Assembly: GCF_020831925.1 (NCBI RefSeq)
Contig: NZ_JAFIFQ010000003.1
Location: 62,001-126,000, forward strand
DNA: 64,000 nt
Direction: 5' to 3'
Origin: Alkalimonas sp.
Lineage (GTDB): Bacteria; Pseudomonadota; Gammaproteobacteria; Enterobacterales; Alteromonadaceae
Positions 1 to 11,085 of the stretch are shown piece by piece. The notes under the pieces are model-generated. The model saw nothing but the letters and a program-made list of their open reading frames with translations. It searched no databases and was not told where the DNA came from. The position numbers and the translations under genes are program-made. Numbering within the stretch: position 1 is the stretch's first letter; each line of letters opens with the position of its first letter.

Positions 1-95
1 ACGACATCGTGCTGAACTCTGGTGCAGCCGTCTATGCCAAAGACAGCTACGATATTTCAGCGGCTGTTGTTCGTCAAATTCAAAGCGGCAACTAA
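1..95 (+). CDS. skp: Periplasmic chaperone Skp (OmpH), 3' end only
   Basis: Only the last 30 codons are in the window; the reading frame ends with AKDSYDISAAVVRQIQSGN and a TAA at 93-95. This resembles the end of Skp, where a hydrophobic 'VVYA'-type strand is followed by DIT/DIS and a basic C-terminus. Skp is a trimeric periplasmic chaperone that holds unfolded outer-membrane proteins. The position directly before lpxD, with TAA abutting the lpxD ATG, is the standard bamA-skp-lpxD order and supports the call more than the short sequence does. Confidence 0.8.
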   Translation, partial: DIVLNSGAAVYAKDSYDISAAVVRQIQSGN

Positions 96-1139
96 ATGAA
101 AAGTTGGACCGCCCTGCAATTAGCTCAGCATCTCGATGCTGAGCTAATTGGTTCTGAAGAGCTGCAAATAGGCAGCGTTGGCACTTTAGAGCGGGCCCGG
201 CCTGATCAGGTCAGTTTCCTCTCTAATCCAAAACTCAAGCATTTACTGACGGACTGCCAGGCTGGCCTCTTATTGCTGCGCGCTGAAGATAAAGCGATGT
301 GGCCAGGAGCCGCCCTTTTGGTTGCCGATCCTTATGTTGCATTTGCCAAGCTTGCTCAATTACTGGACTCCACACCGCCAGCGGCTTTAGGAATACATCC
401 TACCGCTCAGATTGATGCTGGCGCAACCCTTGGTAAAGGGGTGTCGGTTGGCCCTTATGCTGTTATTTCAGCCGGAGCGGTGATTGGCGATGATGTGGAA
501 GTGGGTGCTCACACTTTTATTGGTGAAGCTGCTCGCCTTGGCGCTGGTTGCCGGATTTGGCCCAATGTCAGCATTTACCATCGCGTAGAGCTTGGTAGCA
601 ACTGCATTGTGCACAGTGGTGCTGTATTGGGAGCCGATGGCTTTGGTTTTGCCAATGAGCGCGGGCGATGGTTGAAAATACCTCAGGTTGGTACTGTGCT
701 AATTGGTGATGATTGTGAAATCGGCGCTCAGACCTGTATTGACCGTGGTGCAATTGAAAATACAGTGATAGGCAATAATGTCATTATTGACAACCTGTGT
801 CAGATAGCACACAACGTGCGGATAGGCGATCATACCGCTATCGCCGGATCTACCACCATTGCTGGTAGTGCCATTATTGGTCGTTATTGCATCATCGGTG
901 GTGCAGCGGTTATTAACGGTCATATTGAGATCTGTGATGGCGCGCAAATCAGTGGTATGGCCATGCTAATGAAGCCCGTAACGGAAAAAGGCGTCTATAC
1001 TTCAGGCATACCAGCCACTACCAATGCAGAATGGCGGAAAAATACGGCACGTTTGCGAAAAATAGATCAGCTGTATCAACGCGTCAAAGATCTTGAGCAA
1101 CAGCTGGCAGACAGCAAGACAACTGACAAGCAAGCATAA
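96..1139 (+). CDS. lpxD: UDP-3-O-acylglucosamine N-acyltransferase LpxD
   Basis: LpxD adds the second 3-hydroxyacyl chain (from acyl-ACP, to the 2-amino group) in lipid A synthesis, in the cytoplasm. The 347-residue protein matches the family length (E. coli about 341). It has an N-terminal uridine-binding domain (about 1-100), then a long left-handed beta-helix of hexapeptide repeats (about 100-300, visible as repeated G-x-x-V/I patterns such as IGDDVEVGA and VIGNNVIID), and a C-terminal helical ACP-binding extension. The catalytic His region is [10 protein letters not shown]. The start directly abuts the skp stop, so translation is probably coupled. First lipid A gene of the lpxD-fabZ-lpxA-lpxB run. 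Confidence 0.97.
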   Translation: MKSWTALQLAQHLDAELIGSEELQIGSVGTLERARPDQVSFLSNPKLKHLLTDCQAGLLLLRAEDKAMWPGAALLVADPYVAFAKLAQLLDSTPPAALGIHPTAQIDAGATLGKGVSVGPYAVISAGAVIGDDVEVGAHTFIGEAARLGAGCRIWPNVSIYHRVELGSNCIVHSGAVLGADGFGFANERGRWLKIPQVGTVLIGDDCEIGAQTCIDRGAIENTVIGNNVIIDNLCQIAHNVRIGDHTAIAGSTTIAGSAIIGRYCIIGGAAVINGHIEICDGAQISGMAMLMKPVTEKGVYTSGIPATTNAEWRKNTARLRKIDQLYQRVKDLEQQLADSKTTDKQA

Positions 1140-1159
1140 AGACAAACAGAGGATCAACT

Positions 1160-1612
1160 TTGGCTAATCCCATTTCAAGTCTTGAAGTTCAGGACATTAT
1201 GGCTTTGTTGCCACATCGCTACCCATTTTTATTGATTGATCGGGTGATTGATTACACCCCGGGAGAAAGCCTGACTGCGATTAAAAATGTCACCATCAAT
1301 GAACCTATATTTACCGGGCATTTCCCGGGCCGGCCTATTTTCCCTGGGGTTCTGATTCTGGAAGCCATGGCGCAGGCAACGGGCATTTTAGGATTCAAGA
1401 CAGCGGCAGAGCGCTCTGAAAACGAGTTGTATCTGTTTGCAGCCATCGATGAAGCTCGCTTCAAAAAACCTGTGGTACCGGGTGATACCATGGTGCTGGA
1501 AGTAAAGTTTTTAAAAGAGCGCCGTAATATGTGGAAATTCTACGGTGAGGCCAAAGTTGACGGTCAGCTGGTCTGTTGTGCCGAGCTGATGTGTGCCAGG
1601 AGAGAATTCTGA
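1160..1612 (+). CDS. fabZ: 3-hydroxyacyl-ACP dehydratase FabZ
   Basis: FabZ dehydrates 3-hydroxyacyl-ACP in fatty acid elongation and competes with LpxA/LpxD for the same acyl-ACP pool, which is why it sits in the lipid A operon. The 150-residue hot-dog protein has [11 protein letters not shown] near the N-terminus and the catalytic stretch [20 protein letters not shown], with the His and Glu of the active site. The start codon is TTG (1160), 7 nt after an AGAGGA ribosome-binding site; no better ATG exists because the conserved N-terminus begins almost at once. It lies 20 nt after lpxD. Confidence 0.97.
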   Translation: MANPISSLEVQDIMALLPHRYPFLLIDRVIDYTPGESLTAIKNVTINEPIFTGHFPGRPIFPGVLILEAMAQATGILGFKTAAERSENELYLFAAIDEARFKKPVVPGDTMVLEVKFLKERRNMWKFYGEAKVDGQLVCCAELMCARREF

Positions 1613-1613
1613 C

Positions 1614-2384
1614 GTGATCCATCCATCTGCAGTGATAGAGCCTACAGCTCAGTTAGGCAACAACGTCCGGGTTGGTCCTTTTAGTTACATCGGGCCAGAT
1701 GTTATTTTGGGCGATGACTGCATTGTCGAGTCCAATGTGGTGATCAAAGGCCCTAGCATTATAGGTCGTGGCAATCACTTTTTTCAGTTCGCCAGCATAG
1801 GTGAAGCCTGCCAGGATAAAAAATACAAAAATGAACCGACAGAGTTGATAGTCGGTGATTTTAATATTTTCCGCGAAGGCTGTACTGTGCATCGTGGTAC
1901 CATTCAGGATGAAGGCAAAACTGTTATTGGCAGCCACAATCTGTTTATGAATTACACCCATGTCGCTCATGATTGTGTGATTGGCAGCAATGTTATTTAT
2001 GCCAATAATGCTTCGACTGCGGGTCATGTGCATGTTGGGGATTGGGTTATTTTGGGCGGCATGAGTGGTGTGCACCAATTTTGCCATATCGGAGCCCATA
2101 GCTTCATTGGTGGTGGCTCTATTGTGTTAAAAGATGTGCCCCCCTTTGTAATGGCCAATGGTAGTCCAGCTACTCCTGTAGGTATTAACACCGAAGGCTT
2201 AAAACGTCGTGGCTTTACGGCAGAGACTCTGCTGGACATTCGTCGAGCTTACAAAGAAATTTATCGCAAAGGGCATACGGTGGCTGAAGCCGTTGCTGCT
2301 CTTGCCAGTCACAGCGAATCCAGTGCGGAAGTTCGCCGTTTAACGCAGTTTATCGAGCAGTCCAAGCGCGGTATTATTCGTTAA
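1614..2384 (+). CDS. lpxA: UDP-N-acetylglucosamine acyltransferase LpxA
   Basis: LpxA performs the first committed acylation of lipid A synthesis, moving a 3-hydroxyacyl group from ACP to UDP-GlcNAc. The protein is a hexapeptide-repeat beta-helix (about 1-190) with a C-terminal helical domain (about 190-256). The catalytic His is in YTHVAHDC. I choose the GTG at 1614 (256 aa) because [14 protein letters not shown] then aligns with the family N-terminus and AGGAGAG lies 9 nt upstream. An in-frame GTG at 1593 would lie inside fabZ and add seven unconserved residues. It starts one base after the fabZ stop. Confidence 0.96.
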   Translation: MIHPSAVIEPTAQLGNNVRVGPFSYIGPDVILGDDCIVESNVVIKGPSIIGRGNHFFQFASIGEACQDKKYKNEPTELIVGDFNIFREGCTVHRGTIQDEGKTVIGSHNLFMNYTHVAHDCVIGSNVIYANNASTAGHVHVGDWVILGGMSGVHQFCHIGAHSFIGGGSIVLKDVPPFVMANGSPATPVGINTEGLKRRGFTAETLLDIRRAYKEIYRKGHTVAEAVAALASHSESSAEVRRLTQFIEQSKRGIIR

Positions 2385-2420
2385 CTGTATCCTCGGCCGC
2401 AGTCGCTGCGGCCAGCGCCG

Positions 2421-3608
2421 ATGTCTGGAATCCTGCTTATGTCCTCTGAGTTACAGACACAAAAAAAGCTTCGCATCGCCATTATTGTTGGCGAGCACTC
2501 CGGTGATATTCTTGCTGCCGGAGTGATGGCTGCCTTTTTAAAACAACGACCAGATACCGAGTTTTTCGGCATTGGCGGTCCGCGCATGCAGGCACTGGGT
2601 TTTGATGCCTGGTTTGATATGGAAGAACTGGCGGTGATGGGGCTGGTCGAGGTCCTTGGACGCTTGCCGCGGTTGCTGTCTATCCGCAAACAATTGATTA
2701 CCCGCTTGCTGGCGAGTCCTCCGGATTTGGTACTTGGCGTGGATGCACCAGATTTTAATCTGCCGGTCGAGCTTAAGCTAAAGCAGGCAGGGCTTACCAC
2801 TGTGCATTATGTCAGCCCATCGGTTTGGGCCTGGCGTCAAAAGCGTATTTATAAAATTGCCGCTGCAACCGATTTGGTACTGGCTTTATTACCCTTTGAA
2901 AAAGCATTTTACGACAAGCACCAGGTGCCATGCCGTTTTGTCGGTCATACCTTAGCTGATCAGATGCCACTACAGCCCGATAAAGCTGCCGCCAAAGTCG
3001 CTCTTGGCTTAGGCGAACAGCCGTTACTTGCCTTAATGCCTGGCAGTCGTAGCAATGAAATCAAGTTACTTAGTCCGGCTTTTTTACAAGCAGCTGCAAA
3101 GCTGAAAGCCTTGCAGCCTGAGCTGCAGTTAGTCTGTGCAATGGTGACAGAGCAAAAGGCGGAAGTATTTGCTGCCATTAAACAACAGGTTGCTCCGGAT
3201 TTGCCTTTGCAGGTGCTGGTTGGTCAGTCGCGTGAACTGCTGACCGCCGCCGATGCAGTCTTTATTGCGTCTGGCACCGCCACCCTGGAGGCAATGTTGG
3301 CTAAATGCCCTATGGTGGTGGCCTATAAACTCAATGCGGTTACTTACCAACTGGCAAAATGGTTGGTGAACATTGATTACTTTAGCCTGCCGAATCTACT
3401 GGCGAATGAGCCATTGGTTGCTGAGCTGCTGCAAGAACAGGTAACACCAGAGGCATTGGTCGCGGCCATGGAGCCCTTGTTGGGGGATTCTGGCAGTCAG
3501 TTACGTCAGCGTTTCACTGAGTTGCATCAGCAACTTGCTTGTGATGCCAGTCAGCAAGCCGCCACTGCCATTCTGGAGTTGATTGCAAAGCGGGGGACGC
3601 ATGACTGA
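2421..3608 (+). CDS. lpxB: Lipid-A-disaccharide synthase LpxB
   Basis: LpxB condenses UDP-2,3-diacylglucosamine with lipid X to give the tetraacyl disaccharide of lipid A; it is a peripheral membrane GT-B glycosyltransferase. The 395-residue protein shows the family N-terminal motif GEHSGD (24-29), the SPSVWAWR segment, [10 protein letters not shown] and the SGTATLEAM donor-binding region. Length fits the family (E. coli 382). The start is uncertain: ATG 2421 and ATG 2439 both lack a strong ribosome-binding site, and residues before about 17 are not conserved. The 3' end overlaps rnhB by 8 nt, as is usual. Confidence 0.96.
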   Translation: MSGILLMSSELQTQKKLRIAIIVGEHSGDILAAGVMAAFLKQRPDTEFFGIGGPRMQALGFDAWFDMEELAVMGLVEVLGRLPRLLSIRKQLITRLLASPPDLVLGVDAPDFNLPVELKLKQAGLTTVHYVSPSVWAWRQKRIYKIAAATDLVLALLPFEKAFYDKHQVPCRFVGHTLADQMPLQPDKAAAKVALGLGEQPLLALMPGSRSNEIKLLSPAFLQAAAKLKALQPELQLVCAMVTEQKAEVFAAIKQQVAPDLPLQVLVGQSRELLTAADAVFIASGTATLEAMLAKCPMVVAYKLNAVTYQLAKWLVNIDYFSLPNLLANEPLVAELLQEQVTPEALVAAMEPLLGDSGSQLRQRFTELHQQLACDASQQAATAILELIAKRGTHD

Positions 3609-4197
3609 TTTTATCCGTCCGGACGTACGCTTGGTATGTGGTGTCGATGAAGTAGGGCGTGGCCCTTTGATTGGTGCCGTGGTAACAGCTGCTGTGATCC
3701 TGGATCCAAGCCAGCCTATAGCAGGTTTAACCGATTCAAAAAAACTGTCGGAGAAAAAGCGTCAGCTGCTGGCGAAAGAAATCCGCCAAAAGGCGTTGTG
3801 CTGGAGTCTTGGCAGGGCCGAGCCGGCCGAAATAGACCAGCTCAATATTTTGCATGCTACCCTATTGGCTATGCAGCGCGCGGTGGCCGGCTTATCAGTG
3901 CAACCCGAGTGGGTATTGATCGATGGCAACCGCTGCCCACAACTGCCAGTCCCTGCTACGGCAGTGGTTAAAGGTGACAGTAAGGTCGCTGAAATCAGTG
4001 CTGCCTCGATACTTGCCAAAGTCGCTCGTGATGAAGAAATGCATGTACTGCACCAGCGTTATCCGCAGTTTGGCTTTGATCGTCACAAAGGCTATCCGAC
4101 GGCGGATCACCTGAGAGCCATTCAGCAGTTTGGTGTATTGTCAGAGCATCGTCGCAGTTTTAAGCCGGTACAACAGCAGATAGAGGCATCGGCATGA
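3601..4197 (+). CDS. rnhB: Ribonuclease HII
   Basis: RNase HII cuts the RNA strand of RNA-DNA hybrids and single ribonucleotides in DNA. From ATG 3601 the protein is 198 aa, the E. coli length. It begins its catalytic domain with [20 protein letters not shown] (the DEVGRG motif provides catalytic Asp and Glu), followed by [32 protein letters not shown] and the KGYPT motif. A TTG farther upstream at 3583 is rejected because GGGGGA precedes 3601 and extra residues are not conserved. The start lies inside lpxB, and the 3' end overlaps dnaE in ATGA. Confidence 0.97.
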   Translation: MTDFIRPDVRLVCGVDEVGRGPLIGAVVTAAVILDPSQPIAGLTDSKKLSEKKRQLLAKEIRQKALCWSLGRAEPAEIDQLNILHATLLAMQRAVAGLSVQPEWVLIDGNRCPQLPVPATAVVKGDSKVAEISAASILAKVARDEEMHVLHQRYPQFGFDRHKGYPTADHLRAIQQFGVLSEHRRSFKPVQQQIEASA

Positions 4198-7100
4198 GCT
4201 TGCCGGCTTTTATTCACCTGCGGGTGCACAGTGATTTTTCCATGGTTGATGGTCTGGCCAAGGTTAAACCCATTTTAAAAGCAGCTGTGCAGCTGCAAAT
4301 GCCTGCACTGGCTTTGACCGACCAAATGAATCTTTGTGGTTTGGTACGCTTTTATGGCGGAGCCATTGACGCGGGCATTAAACCCATCATCGGAGCTGAT
4401 TTTTGGGTGCACGATACTCAAATCAGCCAGGACAGTGGCCGCTTGCTGATACTGGCAGCGGACAATACTGGCTATAAAAATCTGACTTTGCTGATATCGA
4501 AGGCTTATTTGCGAGGGCATCTGGATGGTAAGCCGCAAATTGATCATCATTGGTTGGCAGAGCACAGTGCTGGTCTGATTTTGTTGTCAGGTGGTAAAGA
4601 TGGCCTGCTGGGTAAATCCCTGCTAAAGCAGAATCCGCAGGTTGCCAAAGCGCTGACAGCTTTTTATCAGCAACACTTCAATGATTGCTTTTATTTGGAG
4701 CTTATTCGCACCGGACGGCCAGATGAAGAGCAATACATTCAACTCGCGGTTGATTGGGCGCAACAGAACGACTTGCCGGTAGTTGCGACCAATGAGGTGG
4801 TGTTTTTAACACCGGATGATTTTTCTGCCCATGAAATTCGCGTTGCCATTCATGATGGCTACACGCTGGACGATAAACGCCGGCCAAAAAACTATTCCGA
4901 GCAACAATATCTGCGCAGTGAGCAGGAGATGGTGGCGCTGTTCCACGATATCCCGGAGGCACTGGCAAACTCGGTAGAAATTGCCAAACGCTGCAACGTC
5001 ACCATTCGTTTGTACGAGTATTTTTTACCGGCTTTTCCCACCGGCGGTATGTCGGATGCGGATTTTCTGGTGCTTAAATCGCGCGAAGGTCTGGAGCAGC
5101 GGCTGGAACAGCTGTTTCCAGAGCCTGGAGAGCGGGCGGCCAAGCGTGGTGAGTACGATGAGCGTCTGCAGATTGAGCTGGATGTTATTAACCAGATGGG
5201 CTTTCCAGGCTACTTCCTGGTGGTGATGGAGTTTATTCAGTGGAGTAAAGATCATGGCATACCAGTGGGGCCGGGTCGAGGCTCGGGTGCTGGCTCACTG
5301 GTAGCTTATGCGCTGAAAATTACCGATCTGGATCCGCTGGAGTTTGATCTACTGTTCGAACGGTTTTTGAATCCAGAGCGCGTATCAATGCCGGATTTTG
5401 ACGTTGATTTTTGCATGGATCGACGGGATGAGGTGATTGAACACGTGGCCGACATGTATGGCCGCGAAGCCGTGTCGCAGATTATCACCTTCGGTACCAT
5501 GGCAGCCAAAGCGGTTATTCGGGATGTTGGCCGGGTGCTGGGGCATCCTTATGGCTTTGTCGATCGTATCTCCAAACTGATACCGCCAACACCTGGCATG
5601 ACGCTGGAGCAGGCTTTTAAAGAAGAGCCGCGTTTGCCAGAGCTGTACGAGCAGGATGAAGAAGTTCGCGATCTGATTGATATGGCGCGCCGGTTGGAAG
5701 GGGTGACCCGCAATGCCGGTAAGCATGCTGGTGGGGTTGTGATAGCCCCCACCAAAATTACTGATTTCTCGCCACTCTATTGTGATGATGCTGGCAATAA
5801 CCCGGTAACACAGTTTGATAAAAATGATGTAGAGACTGCCGGGCTGGTTAAGTTCGACTTTCTTGGTCTGCGCACACTGACCATACTGCAGTGGGCTGTG
5901 GATATGGTCAATGTGCGTCGGCAGCAACACAATCAACCCCTGGTTGATATTAATACCATCCCTCTTAACGATCCGAAAAGTATTCAAACGTTGCTGCGGG
6001 CGGATACCACGGCAGTATTCCAGCTGGAATCGCGTGGTATGAAAGACCTGATCCGCCGCCTTAAACCCGACTGTTTTGAAGACATGATTGCCTTGGTGGC
6101 CTTGTTCCGTCCTGGCCCCTTGCAGTCCGGCATGGTGGATAACTTTATTGACCGTAAGCAGGGACGGGAAGACATCTCTTACCCAGATGCCAATTATCAA
6201 CATGAATCGCTCAAACCCATTTTAGAGCCGACCTACGGCATCATTCTGTATCAGGAGCAGGTGATGCAGATTGCCCAGGTGCTGGCCGGTTATACCCTGG
6301 GTGGCGCCGACTTGCTGCGCCGGGCCATGGGTAAGAAAAAACCAGAGGAAATGGCCAAGCAGCGAGCCGTATTCGAAGAAGGCGCCCGAAATAATGGCAT
6401 CGACGGCGAGCTGGCCATAAAGATATTTGACCTGGTGGAAAAATTCGCAGGTTATGGCTTTAACAAGTCACATTCTGCTGCCTACGCCCTGGTATCGTAT
6501 CAAACGCTGTGGATGAAAACGCACTTTCCGGCTGAGTTTATGGCAGCGGTCATGTCGGCAGATATGGACAATACCGATAAAATCGTCACGCTCGTCGATG
6601 AATGTGATCGGATGAAGTTAAAGCTGCTACCGCCAGATGTGAATGCCGGCCAGTACAAGTTTACCGTGGATGAGCAGGGACGGATTATCTATGGCATTGG
6701 TGCGATAAAAGGCGTTGGTGAAGGCCCGGTTGCGGCTATCATCGAAGCGCGTGAGCGCTTTGGTGCATTCACGGACTTGTTTGATTTTTGCTACAAGGTC
6801 GATCTGAAAAAACTGGGCAAGCGGGTGATAGAGAAGCTGATTATGGCTGGCGCCCTGGATCGGTTAGGCCCTCATCGAGCCGCGATTTCCGCCAGTCTGG
6901 AAGACGCTGTGCGCGCGGCCGAGCAGCAGGCTCATGCTGAAGCTATTGGTCAGAATGATCTCTTTGGTGCTTTAACGCCAGAGCCGGAGCAGGCGATGCA
7001 GTCTTTTCGCCAGGTGGCGCCATGGCCGGATGAAGTTTGGTTGGAAGGTGAGCGCGAAACGCTGGGCCTGTACCTTACCGGGCATCCAATCAATCGTTAT

Positions 7101-7667
7101 CTTGACGAGTTAAAGCATTATGTTGGCTGCCGATTAGTGGACTTGCAGCCAACCCGGGGTGAGCAAACCATTACCGTTGCAGGCCTGGTCGTTGCTGTGC
7201 GGGTTCTGGTGAATAAGCGAGGCCGGCGCTGGGCTTTACTGACGCTGGATGATAAGTCGGCCCGAGTCGATGTGCGTTTGTTTCCTGAGCAATTTGACAG
7301 CTTTGAAACCCTGCTGCAAAAAGACAAAGTTCTGGTGGTTACCGGACAGGTACGATTTGATGATTTCAGTGGTGGCCTTACAATGACCGGCCGCGATCTG
7401 GCTGAAATTACGTCAGTACGAGAAAAATATCTGAAATCGCTGCAAATTACGCTAAAATCAGCGCAATGTGATGAGAAGTACCTCGACAAGTTGCAGCAGA
7501 CACTGGCTGAACATAAGTCGGGTACTGTGCCGGTGTTGCTGCATTATCAGCGGCCGGAAGGAACGGTCAGTCTGCGGGTAGGTACTGAGTGGTGGGTGAC
7601 ACCAACTGATTTGCTGTTGCATCAGTTAAGGCAGCTGGCCGAAATAGAATTAGATTTTCATAATTGA
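4194..7667 (+). CDS. dnaE: DNA polymerase III subunit alpha
   Basis: This is the catalytic subunit of the replicative polymerase. The 1157 residues equal the E. coli length (1160). In order: PHP domain from residue 5 ([16 protein letters not shown]), the C-family polymerase core with the metal-binding Asp pair in [16 protein letters not shown] (about 400), the fingers region [18 protein letters not shown], a tandem HhH region, an OB-fold near 985-1070 ([19 protein letters not shown]) and a C-terminal tau-binding region. The start overlaps the rnhB stop (ATGA), implying translational coupling. The gene has no frameshift or missing catalytic residue that I can see. Confidence 0.98.
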   Translation: MSLPAFIHLRVHSDFSMVDGLAKVKPILKAAVQLQMPALALTDQMNLCGLVRFYGGAIDAGIKPIIGADFWVHDTQISQDSGRLLILAADNTGYKNLTLLISKAYLRGHLDGKPQIDHHWLAEHSAGLILLSGGKDGLLGKSLLKQNPQVAKALTAFYQQHFNDCFYLELIRTGRPDEEQYIQLAVDWAQQNDLPVVATNEVVFLTPDDFSAHEIRVAIHDGYTLDDKRRPKNYSEQQYLRSEQEMVALFHDIPEALANSVEIAKRCNVTIRLYEYFLPAFPTGGMSDADFLVLKSREGLEQRLEQLFPEPGERAAKRGEYDERLQIELDVINQMGFPGYFLVVMEFIQWSKDHGIPVGPGRGSGAGSLVAYALKITDLDPLEFDLLFERFLNPERVSMPDFDVDFCMDRRDEVIEHVADMYGREAVSQIITFGTMAAKAVIRDVGRVLGHPYGFVDRISKLIPPTPGMTLEQAFKEEPRLPELYEQDEEVRDLIDMARRLEGVTRNAGKHAGGVVIAPTKITDFSPLYCDDAGNNPVTQFDKNDVETAGLVKFDFLGLRTLTILQWAVDMVNVRRQQHNQPLVDINTIPLNDPKSIQTLLRADTTAVFQLESRGMKDLIRRLKPDCFEDMIALVALFRPGPLQSGMVDNFIDRKQGREDISYPDANYQHESLKPILEPTYGIILYQEQVMQIAQVLAGYTLGGADLLRRAMGKKKPEEMAKQRAVFEEGARNNGIDGELAIKIFDLVEKFAGYGFNKSHSAAYALVSYQTLWMKTHFPAEFMAAVMSADMDNTDKIVTLVDECDRMKLKLLPPDVNAGQYKFTVDEQGRIIYGIGAIKGVGEGPVAAIIEARERFGAFTDLFDFCYKVDLKKLGKRVIEKLIMAGALDRLGPHRAAISASLEDAVRAAEQQAHAEAIGQNDLFGALTPEPEQAMQSFRQVAPWPDEVWLEGERETLGLYLTGHPINRYLDELKHYVGCRLVDLQPTRGEQTITVAGLVVAVRVLVNKRGRRWALLTLDDKSARVDVRLFPEQFDSFETLLQKDKVLVVTGQVRFDDFSGGLTMTGRDLAEITSVREKYLKSLQITLKSAQCDEKYLDKLQQTLAEHKSGTVPVLLHYQRPEGTVSLRVGTEWWVTPTDLLLHQLRQLAEIELDFHN

Positions 7668-7695
7668 ACCGAATCATAAGAAGGTTTGACGACTC

Positions 7696-8652
7696 ATGAT
7701 GTTAAATTATCTGGAATTTGAGCAACCCATTGCCGAATTGGAAGCAAAAATTGATGAGCTGCGCAATGTCAGCCGCAACGGCGATTTCGATCTTGGGCTG
7801 GAAGAGGAAGTCAACCGACTGAAAGAAAAGAGTCTGGCATTGACGAAAAAGATTTTTGCGGACCTTGGTGCCTGGCAGGTTGCCCAGTTGGCGCGTCATC
7901 CAAACCGGCCTTATACACTCGATTACATTGAGCATGTATTTACCGACTTTGACGAGTTGGCAGGTGATCGTACCTTTGCCAACGATGTTGCCATCGTTGG
8001 CGGTACGGCCAGACTGGATGGCCGACCGGTGATGGTAATTGGCCATCAAAAAGGTCGCGATACCAAAGAAAAAGTACGTCGTAACTTCGGCATGCCGCGG
8101 CCGGAAGGTTACCGCAAAGCTTTGCGCCTGATGGAAATGGCTGAGCGTTTTAAGATGCCCATCATTACCTTTATCGACACCCCGGGTGCTTACCCGGGTA
8201 TTGGTGCCGAAGAGCGGGGGCAAAGTGAAGCCATTGCCCGGAACCTGAAAGTCATGGCTGGTTTAAAGGTGCCTGTGGTCTGCACCGTTGTCGGTGAAGG
8301 TGGTTCAGGTGGTGCTCTTGCCATTGGTGTTGGTGATAGAGTGAATATGCTGCAGTACAGTACTTACTCGGTCATTTCACCGGAAGGTTGCGCCTCTATT
8401 TTATGGAAAAGCGCAGAAAAAGCAGCGGTTGCCGCCGATGCCATGGGCATTACCGCTGAGCGTCTGAAAGAGCTGGATCTGATTAACCGGGTAGTGCCGG
8501 AGCCATTAGGCGGTGCGCATCGTAATCCACAGCAAATGGCATTGTCTTTAAAAGAGGTTATTCTGAGTGATTTGCAGCAACTGGATACATTATCGGTGCA
8601 GGAGCTGCTGGATAAGCGCTATCAACGACTGATGTCGTTTGGTTATTGCTAG
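7696..8652 (+). CDS. accA: Acetyl-CoA carboxylase carboxyltransferase subunit alpha
   Basis: AccA pairs with AccD (encoded here at 60164) to transfer CO2 from carboxybiotin to acetyl-CoA, making malonyl-CoA. The 318-residue protein matches E. coli AccA (319). It starts [18 protein letters not shown], very close to the family N-terminus, and has the crotonase-fold motifs [20 protein letters not shown] and [15 protein letters not shown]. Two adjacent ATGs (7696 and 7699) follow AAGAAGG; the second is equally likely. It lies 28 nt after dnaE, the conserved dnaE-accA-tilS order. Confidence 0.98.
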   Translation: MMLNYLEFEQPIAELEAKIDELRNVSRNGDFDLGLEEEVNRLKEKSLALTKKIFADLGAWQVAQLARHPNRPYTLDYIEHVFTDFDELAGDRTFANDVAIVGGTARLDGRPVMVIGHQKGRDTKEKVRRNFGMPRPEGYRKALRLMEMAERFKMPIITFIDTPGAYPGIGAEERGQSEAIARNLKVMAGLKVPVVCTVVGEGGSGGALAIGVGDRVNMLQYSTYSVISPEGCASILWKSAEKAAVAADAMGITAERLKELDLINRVVPEPLGGAHRNPQQMALSLKEVILSDLQQLDTLSVQELLDKRYQRLMSFGYC

Positions 8653-8674
8653 GCTCATGTTAAGTTAAGCGGTT

Positions 8675-10021
8675 ATGGCCGCAGGCAATGCGCGTTCAAT
8701 CGACAAGCAGCTGGAGGAGACTCTGGCTGCTTGTTTGCATTTACACCAGCCCAAAAAAGTGGTGCTGGCACTCAGTGGTGGCCTGGATTCGATGGTGCTG
8801 CTGGAGCTGCTACATCGTTTATCAGCCAGGGCTCCCTGGCAGCTATCGGCCGTGCATGTTCATCATGGGTTGCAACCTCAGGCGGATGACTGGCTGCAAT
8901 TCTGCCAGCAATCCTGCGCTAAAAGATCGGTGCTCTTTGCGTCTCATCGTCTGACACTGGATGGTCGGCATAATCTGGAGGCACGTGCCAGGGATGCGCG
9001 CTATCAGCTGTTGGCGCAGCATTGCGCTGAGCCGGGCAGTGTGTTGCTGACTGCCCATCATGCCGATGATCAATTGGAAACGCTGCTGCTTGCTTTGAAG
9101 CGCGGCAGTGGACTGACCGGGCTCGCTGGCATGGCCTCAAGCCGGCCTTTTGCCGCAGGTTTGCTGGTACGCCCATTGCTGGCACATAGCCGCCTGGAGC
9201 TGGAGCAGTTTGCAGATTTTCATCAGTTGCATTGGGTAGAAGATCCAAGCAATCAGGACCTGCGGTTTGATCGCAATTTTTTACGTCAGCAAGTGCTGCC
9301 GCTGTTGGCAGGGCGCTGGCCTGGCTTTGCTCACAGTGCTGCGCGAAGCATGGCGCATTGCGCTGCGGCAGATAACCAGCTGGAGCAAATTTGGCAACAG
9401 CAATTACAGCCTTATCTAAGCGAAAATAAGCGGGTGTTGCAGTTAGCTGCTTTGCAGGGAAAAAATCGAACAGAGCAAAATGCCATGCTGCGCTCCTGGC
9501 TGAAACTGCATCAATTAAACCCGGAGCTGGCCTGGTTAACTACCTTGCATCAACAAGTCATTGCGGCTAAAGCTGATGCCATTCCAGAGCTGCAGTTGCA
9601 GCGCTACCAGCTTAGACGTTTTCAGGGAGCTTTGTATCTGTGTGAGCCTTTAGCCGCTAAGCCTCATACTGGCTTAGTATGGCAGGGGCAGGCACAACTT
9701 GAATTACCGGCCGGGCTTGGGTGGTTGCATTTCCTTCACTCGGAAACAGCGCCTGGTGAAAACTGGTTACCACTGGCGGATACAACTAAACTGGAACTCT
9801 GTTTTGGTCAGCTCAGCCTGTTATTTAAGCCTGCTGGTGCTCAGCACCACAAGCCTTTGAAACAGTGGTGCAAACTATGGCAGATCCCGCCCTGGCAACG
9901 CCCTTATTTACCACTACTGCTGTGCCATGGCGAAGTGCAACTGGTTGCTGGCTATGCCAGCTGTGTATCACCGGCGAAGGCAACCTTGTGGTGTCTGCTG
10001 CAGGCCGAACCTTTTCGCTAA
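8675..10021 (+). CDS. tilS: tRNA(Ile)-lysidine synthase TilS
   Basis: TilS ligates lysine to C34 of the tRNA-Ile with CAU anticodon, changing its decoding to AUA. The ATP pyrophosphatase loop SGGLDS is at residues 34-39, followed by HVHHGLQ and the LLTAHHADDQLETLLLALKRGSGLTGL block typical of the N-type ATPase domain. The C-terminal half holds the TilS linker and C-domains. Length 448 is close to E. coli TilS (432). It starts 22 nt after accA with a weak AAGTTAAG ribosome-binding site. The stop at 10019-10021 faces the convergent GGDEF gene with only three bases between. Confidence 0.95.
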   Translation: MAAGNARSIDKQLEETLAACLHLHQPKKVVLALSGGLDSMVLLELLHRLSARAPWQLSAVHVHHGLQPQADDWLQFCQQSCAKRSVLFASHRLTLDGRHNLEARARDARYQLLAQHCAEPGSVLLTAHHADDQLETLLLALKRGSGLTGLAGMASSRPFAAGLLVRPLLAHSRLELEQFADFHQLHWVEDPSNQDLRFDRNFLRQQVLPLLAGRWPGFAHSAARSMAHCAAADNQLEQIWQQQLQPYLSENKRVLQLAALQGKNRTEQNAMLRSWLKLHQLNPELAWLTTLHQQVIAAKADAIPELQLQRYQLRRFQGALYLCEPLAAKPHTGLVWQGQAQLELPAGLGWLHFLHSETAPGENWLPLADTTKLELCFGQLSLLFKPAGAQHHKPLKQWCKLWQIPPWQRPYLPLLLCHGEVQLVAGYASCVSPAKATLWCLLQAEPFR

Positions 10022-10024
10022 GCC

Positions 10025-10924
10025 TTAGGCTTGACGAACGCGGTTTTTGCCAGCCTCTTTGGCCAGATAAAGGGCTTTATCGGCTGCTGAGAATAGTTCT
10101 GCCGGAGTTTGTCCTGGCTGCCAGTGTGCAATACCAATACTGGCAGTCACATGATGTTGCTGGCAATCGTGCTGGCGCGAAATAGCTTTTACCAGCCGTC
10201 TGGCAATCAGCTCACTGCTGGCAACATCCTCATCACTTAGTAACACTGCAAACTCATCGCCGCCAAAACGAAACAGTGAGTCGGTTGCCCGTAAGGTGCT
10301 GTGCATGGCATTGGCAACGGCGATCAAAATATCATCGCCTGCGGTATGACCATAAAGATCATTGACCTGCTTAAAGTTATCCAAGTCAAGCAGCAACACC
10401 GCACAGCAACTTTGACTGCGCATCGCCAGTTGAATGGCTTTATCCAGACTGTCATCAAAGAATCGGCGGTTGCCAAGGCCGGTCAGTGTATCTTTGAGTG
10501 CCATTTGCTGTAGCCGGGTAACCACCAGGGCATTTCGAAGCGAGTACAGCCACTCTACTTCAAGCGCTTGCAGCTTACTGCAAACAAGCGGAGTGAAGGG
10601 GTGTTCACTGCAATAATGCAATTTGGCCAGGCACTGCTCTTTGAGCATAAGCAAGCTACGATGCTGAAATTCTGCACTGGCAGAGCCTGCTGCACCGAAG
10701 TGACCAATAGCGGTCTGCAACTCCAGGCCGGTCAGCGGCAGAATATTGCCTGCTGCCATCGAAAAAAGCTGTAGTTGCTCACGCAGATCGAGCGTGGTTT
10801 GCAACTGTGCCAGCAAGGATTGATGCTGCTGGACAGTGGGAGCGCGCCAGTACTCATCGGTCGCGACTGCAGCGTAGCTGGGCGCGTCTGGCAGACTGAT
10901 TTCGCTAAGTAAACATAAGCTCAT
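10025..10924 (-). CDS. Diguanylate cyclase with N-terminal region of unknown fold
   Basis: The C-terminal half (about 140-299) is a GGDEF domain: the active-site GGDEF is at residues 221-225 in FRFGGDEFAVLL, DLDNFKQVNDLYGHTAGD binds metal and GTP, and the product-inhibition I-site RATD is at 212-215, five residues before GGDEF. So it should make cyclic di-GMP and be product-inhibited. The N-terminal 135 residues look helical, have no membrane segment and I do not recognise them. I start at ATG 10924, since AGGAAG sits 5 nt upstream; an ATG at 10963 would add 13 residues without a ribosome-binding site. Converges on tilS. Confidence 0.93.
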   Translation of the reverse strand: MSLCLLSEISLPDAPSYAAVATDEYWRAPTVQQHQSLLAQLQTTLDLREQLQLFSMAAGNILPLTGLELQTAIGHFGAAGSASAEFQHRSLLMLKEQCLAKLHYCSEHPFTPLVCSKLQALEVEWLYSLRNALVVTRLQQMALKDTLTGLGNRRFFDDSLDKAIQLAMRSQSCCAVLLLDLDNFKQVNDLYGHTAGDDILIAVANAMHSTLRATDSLFRFGGDEFAVLLSDEDVASSELIARRLVKAISRQHDCQQHHVTASIGIAHWQPGQTPAELFSAADKALYLAKEAGKNRVRQA

Positions 10925-11085
10925 AACTGCTTCCTGGTTAAGGTGATACAGTCGTAAAAGCAAAAATTGTGCCTAAATGTTAATAGTGAGCTCTATCAAT
11001 GGCTTATGAACTGTTCAACTCGTTTACTTGACAAGCTATAGTGATAAGCGGCACTTTTTTGACAAAGAAGTCGCCAGAGAGCAGA

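Noticed and set aside
5385-6203. Long antisense frame (272 codons) inside dnaE
   Set aside because: Shadow of the dnaE codon pattern; no ribosome-binding site, no recognisable domain, and dnaE is certain.
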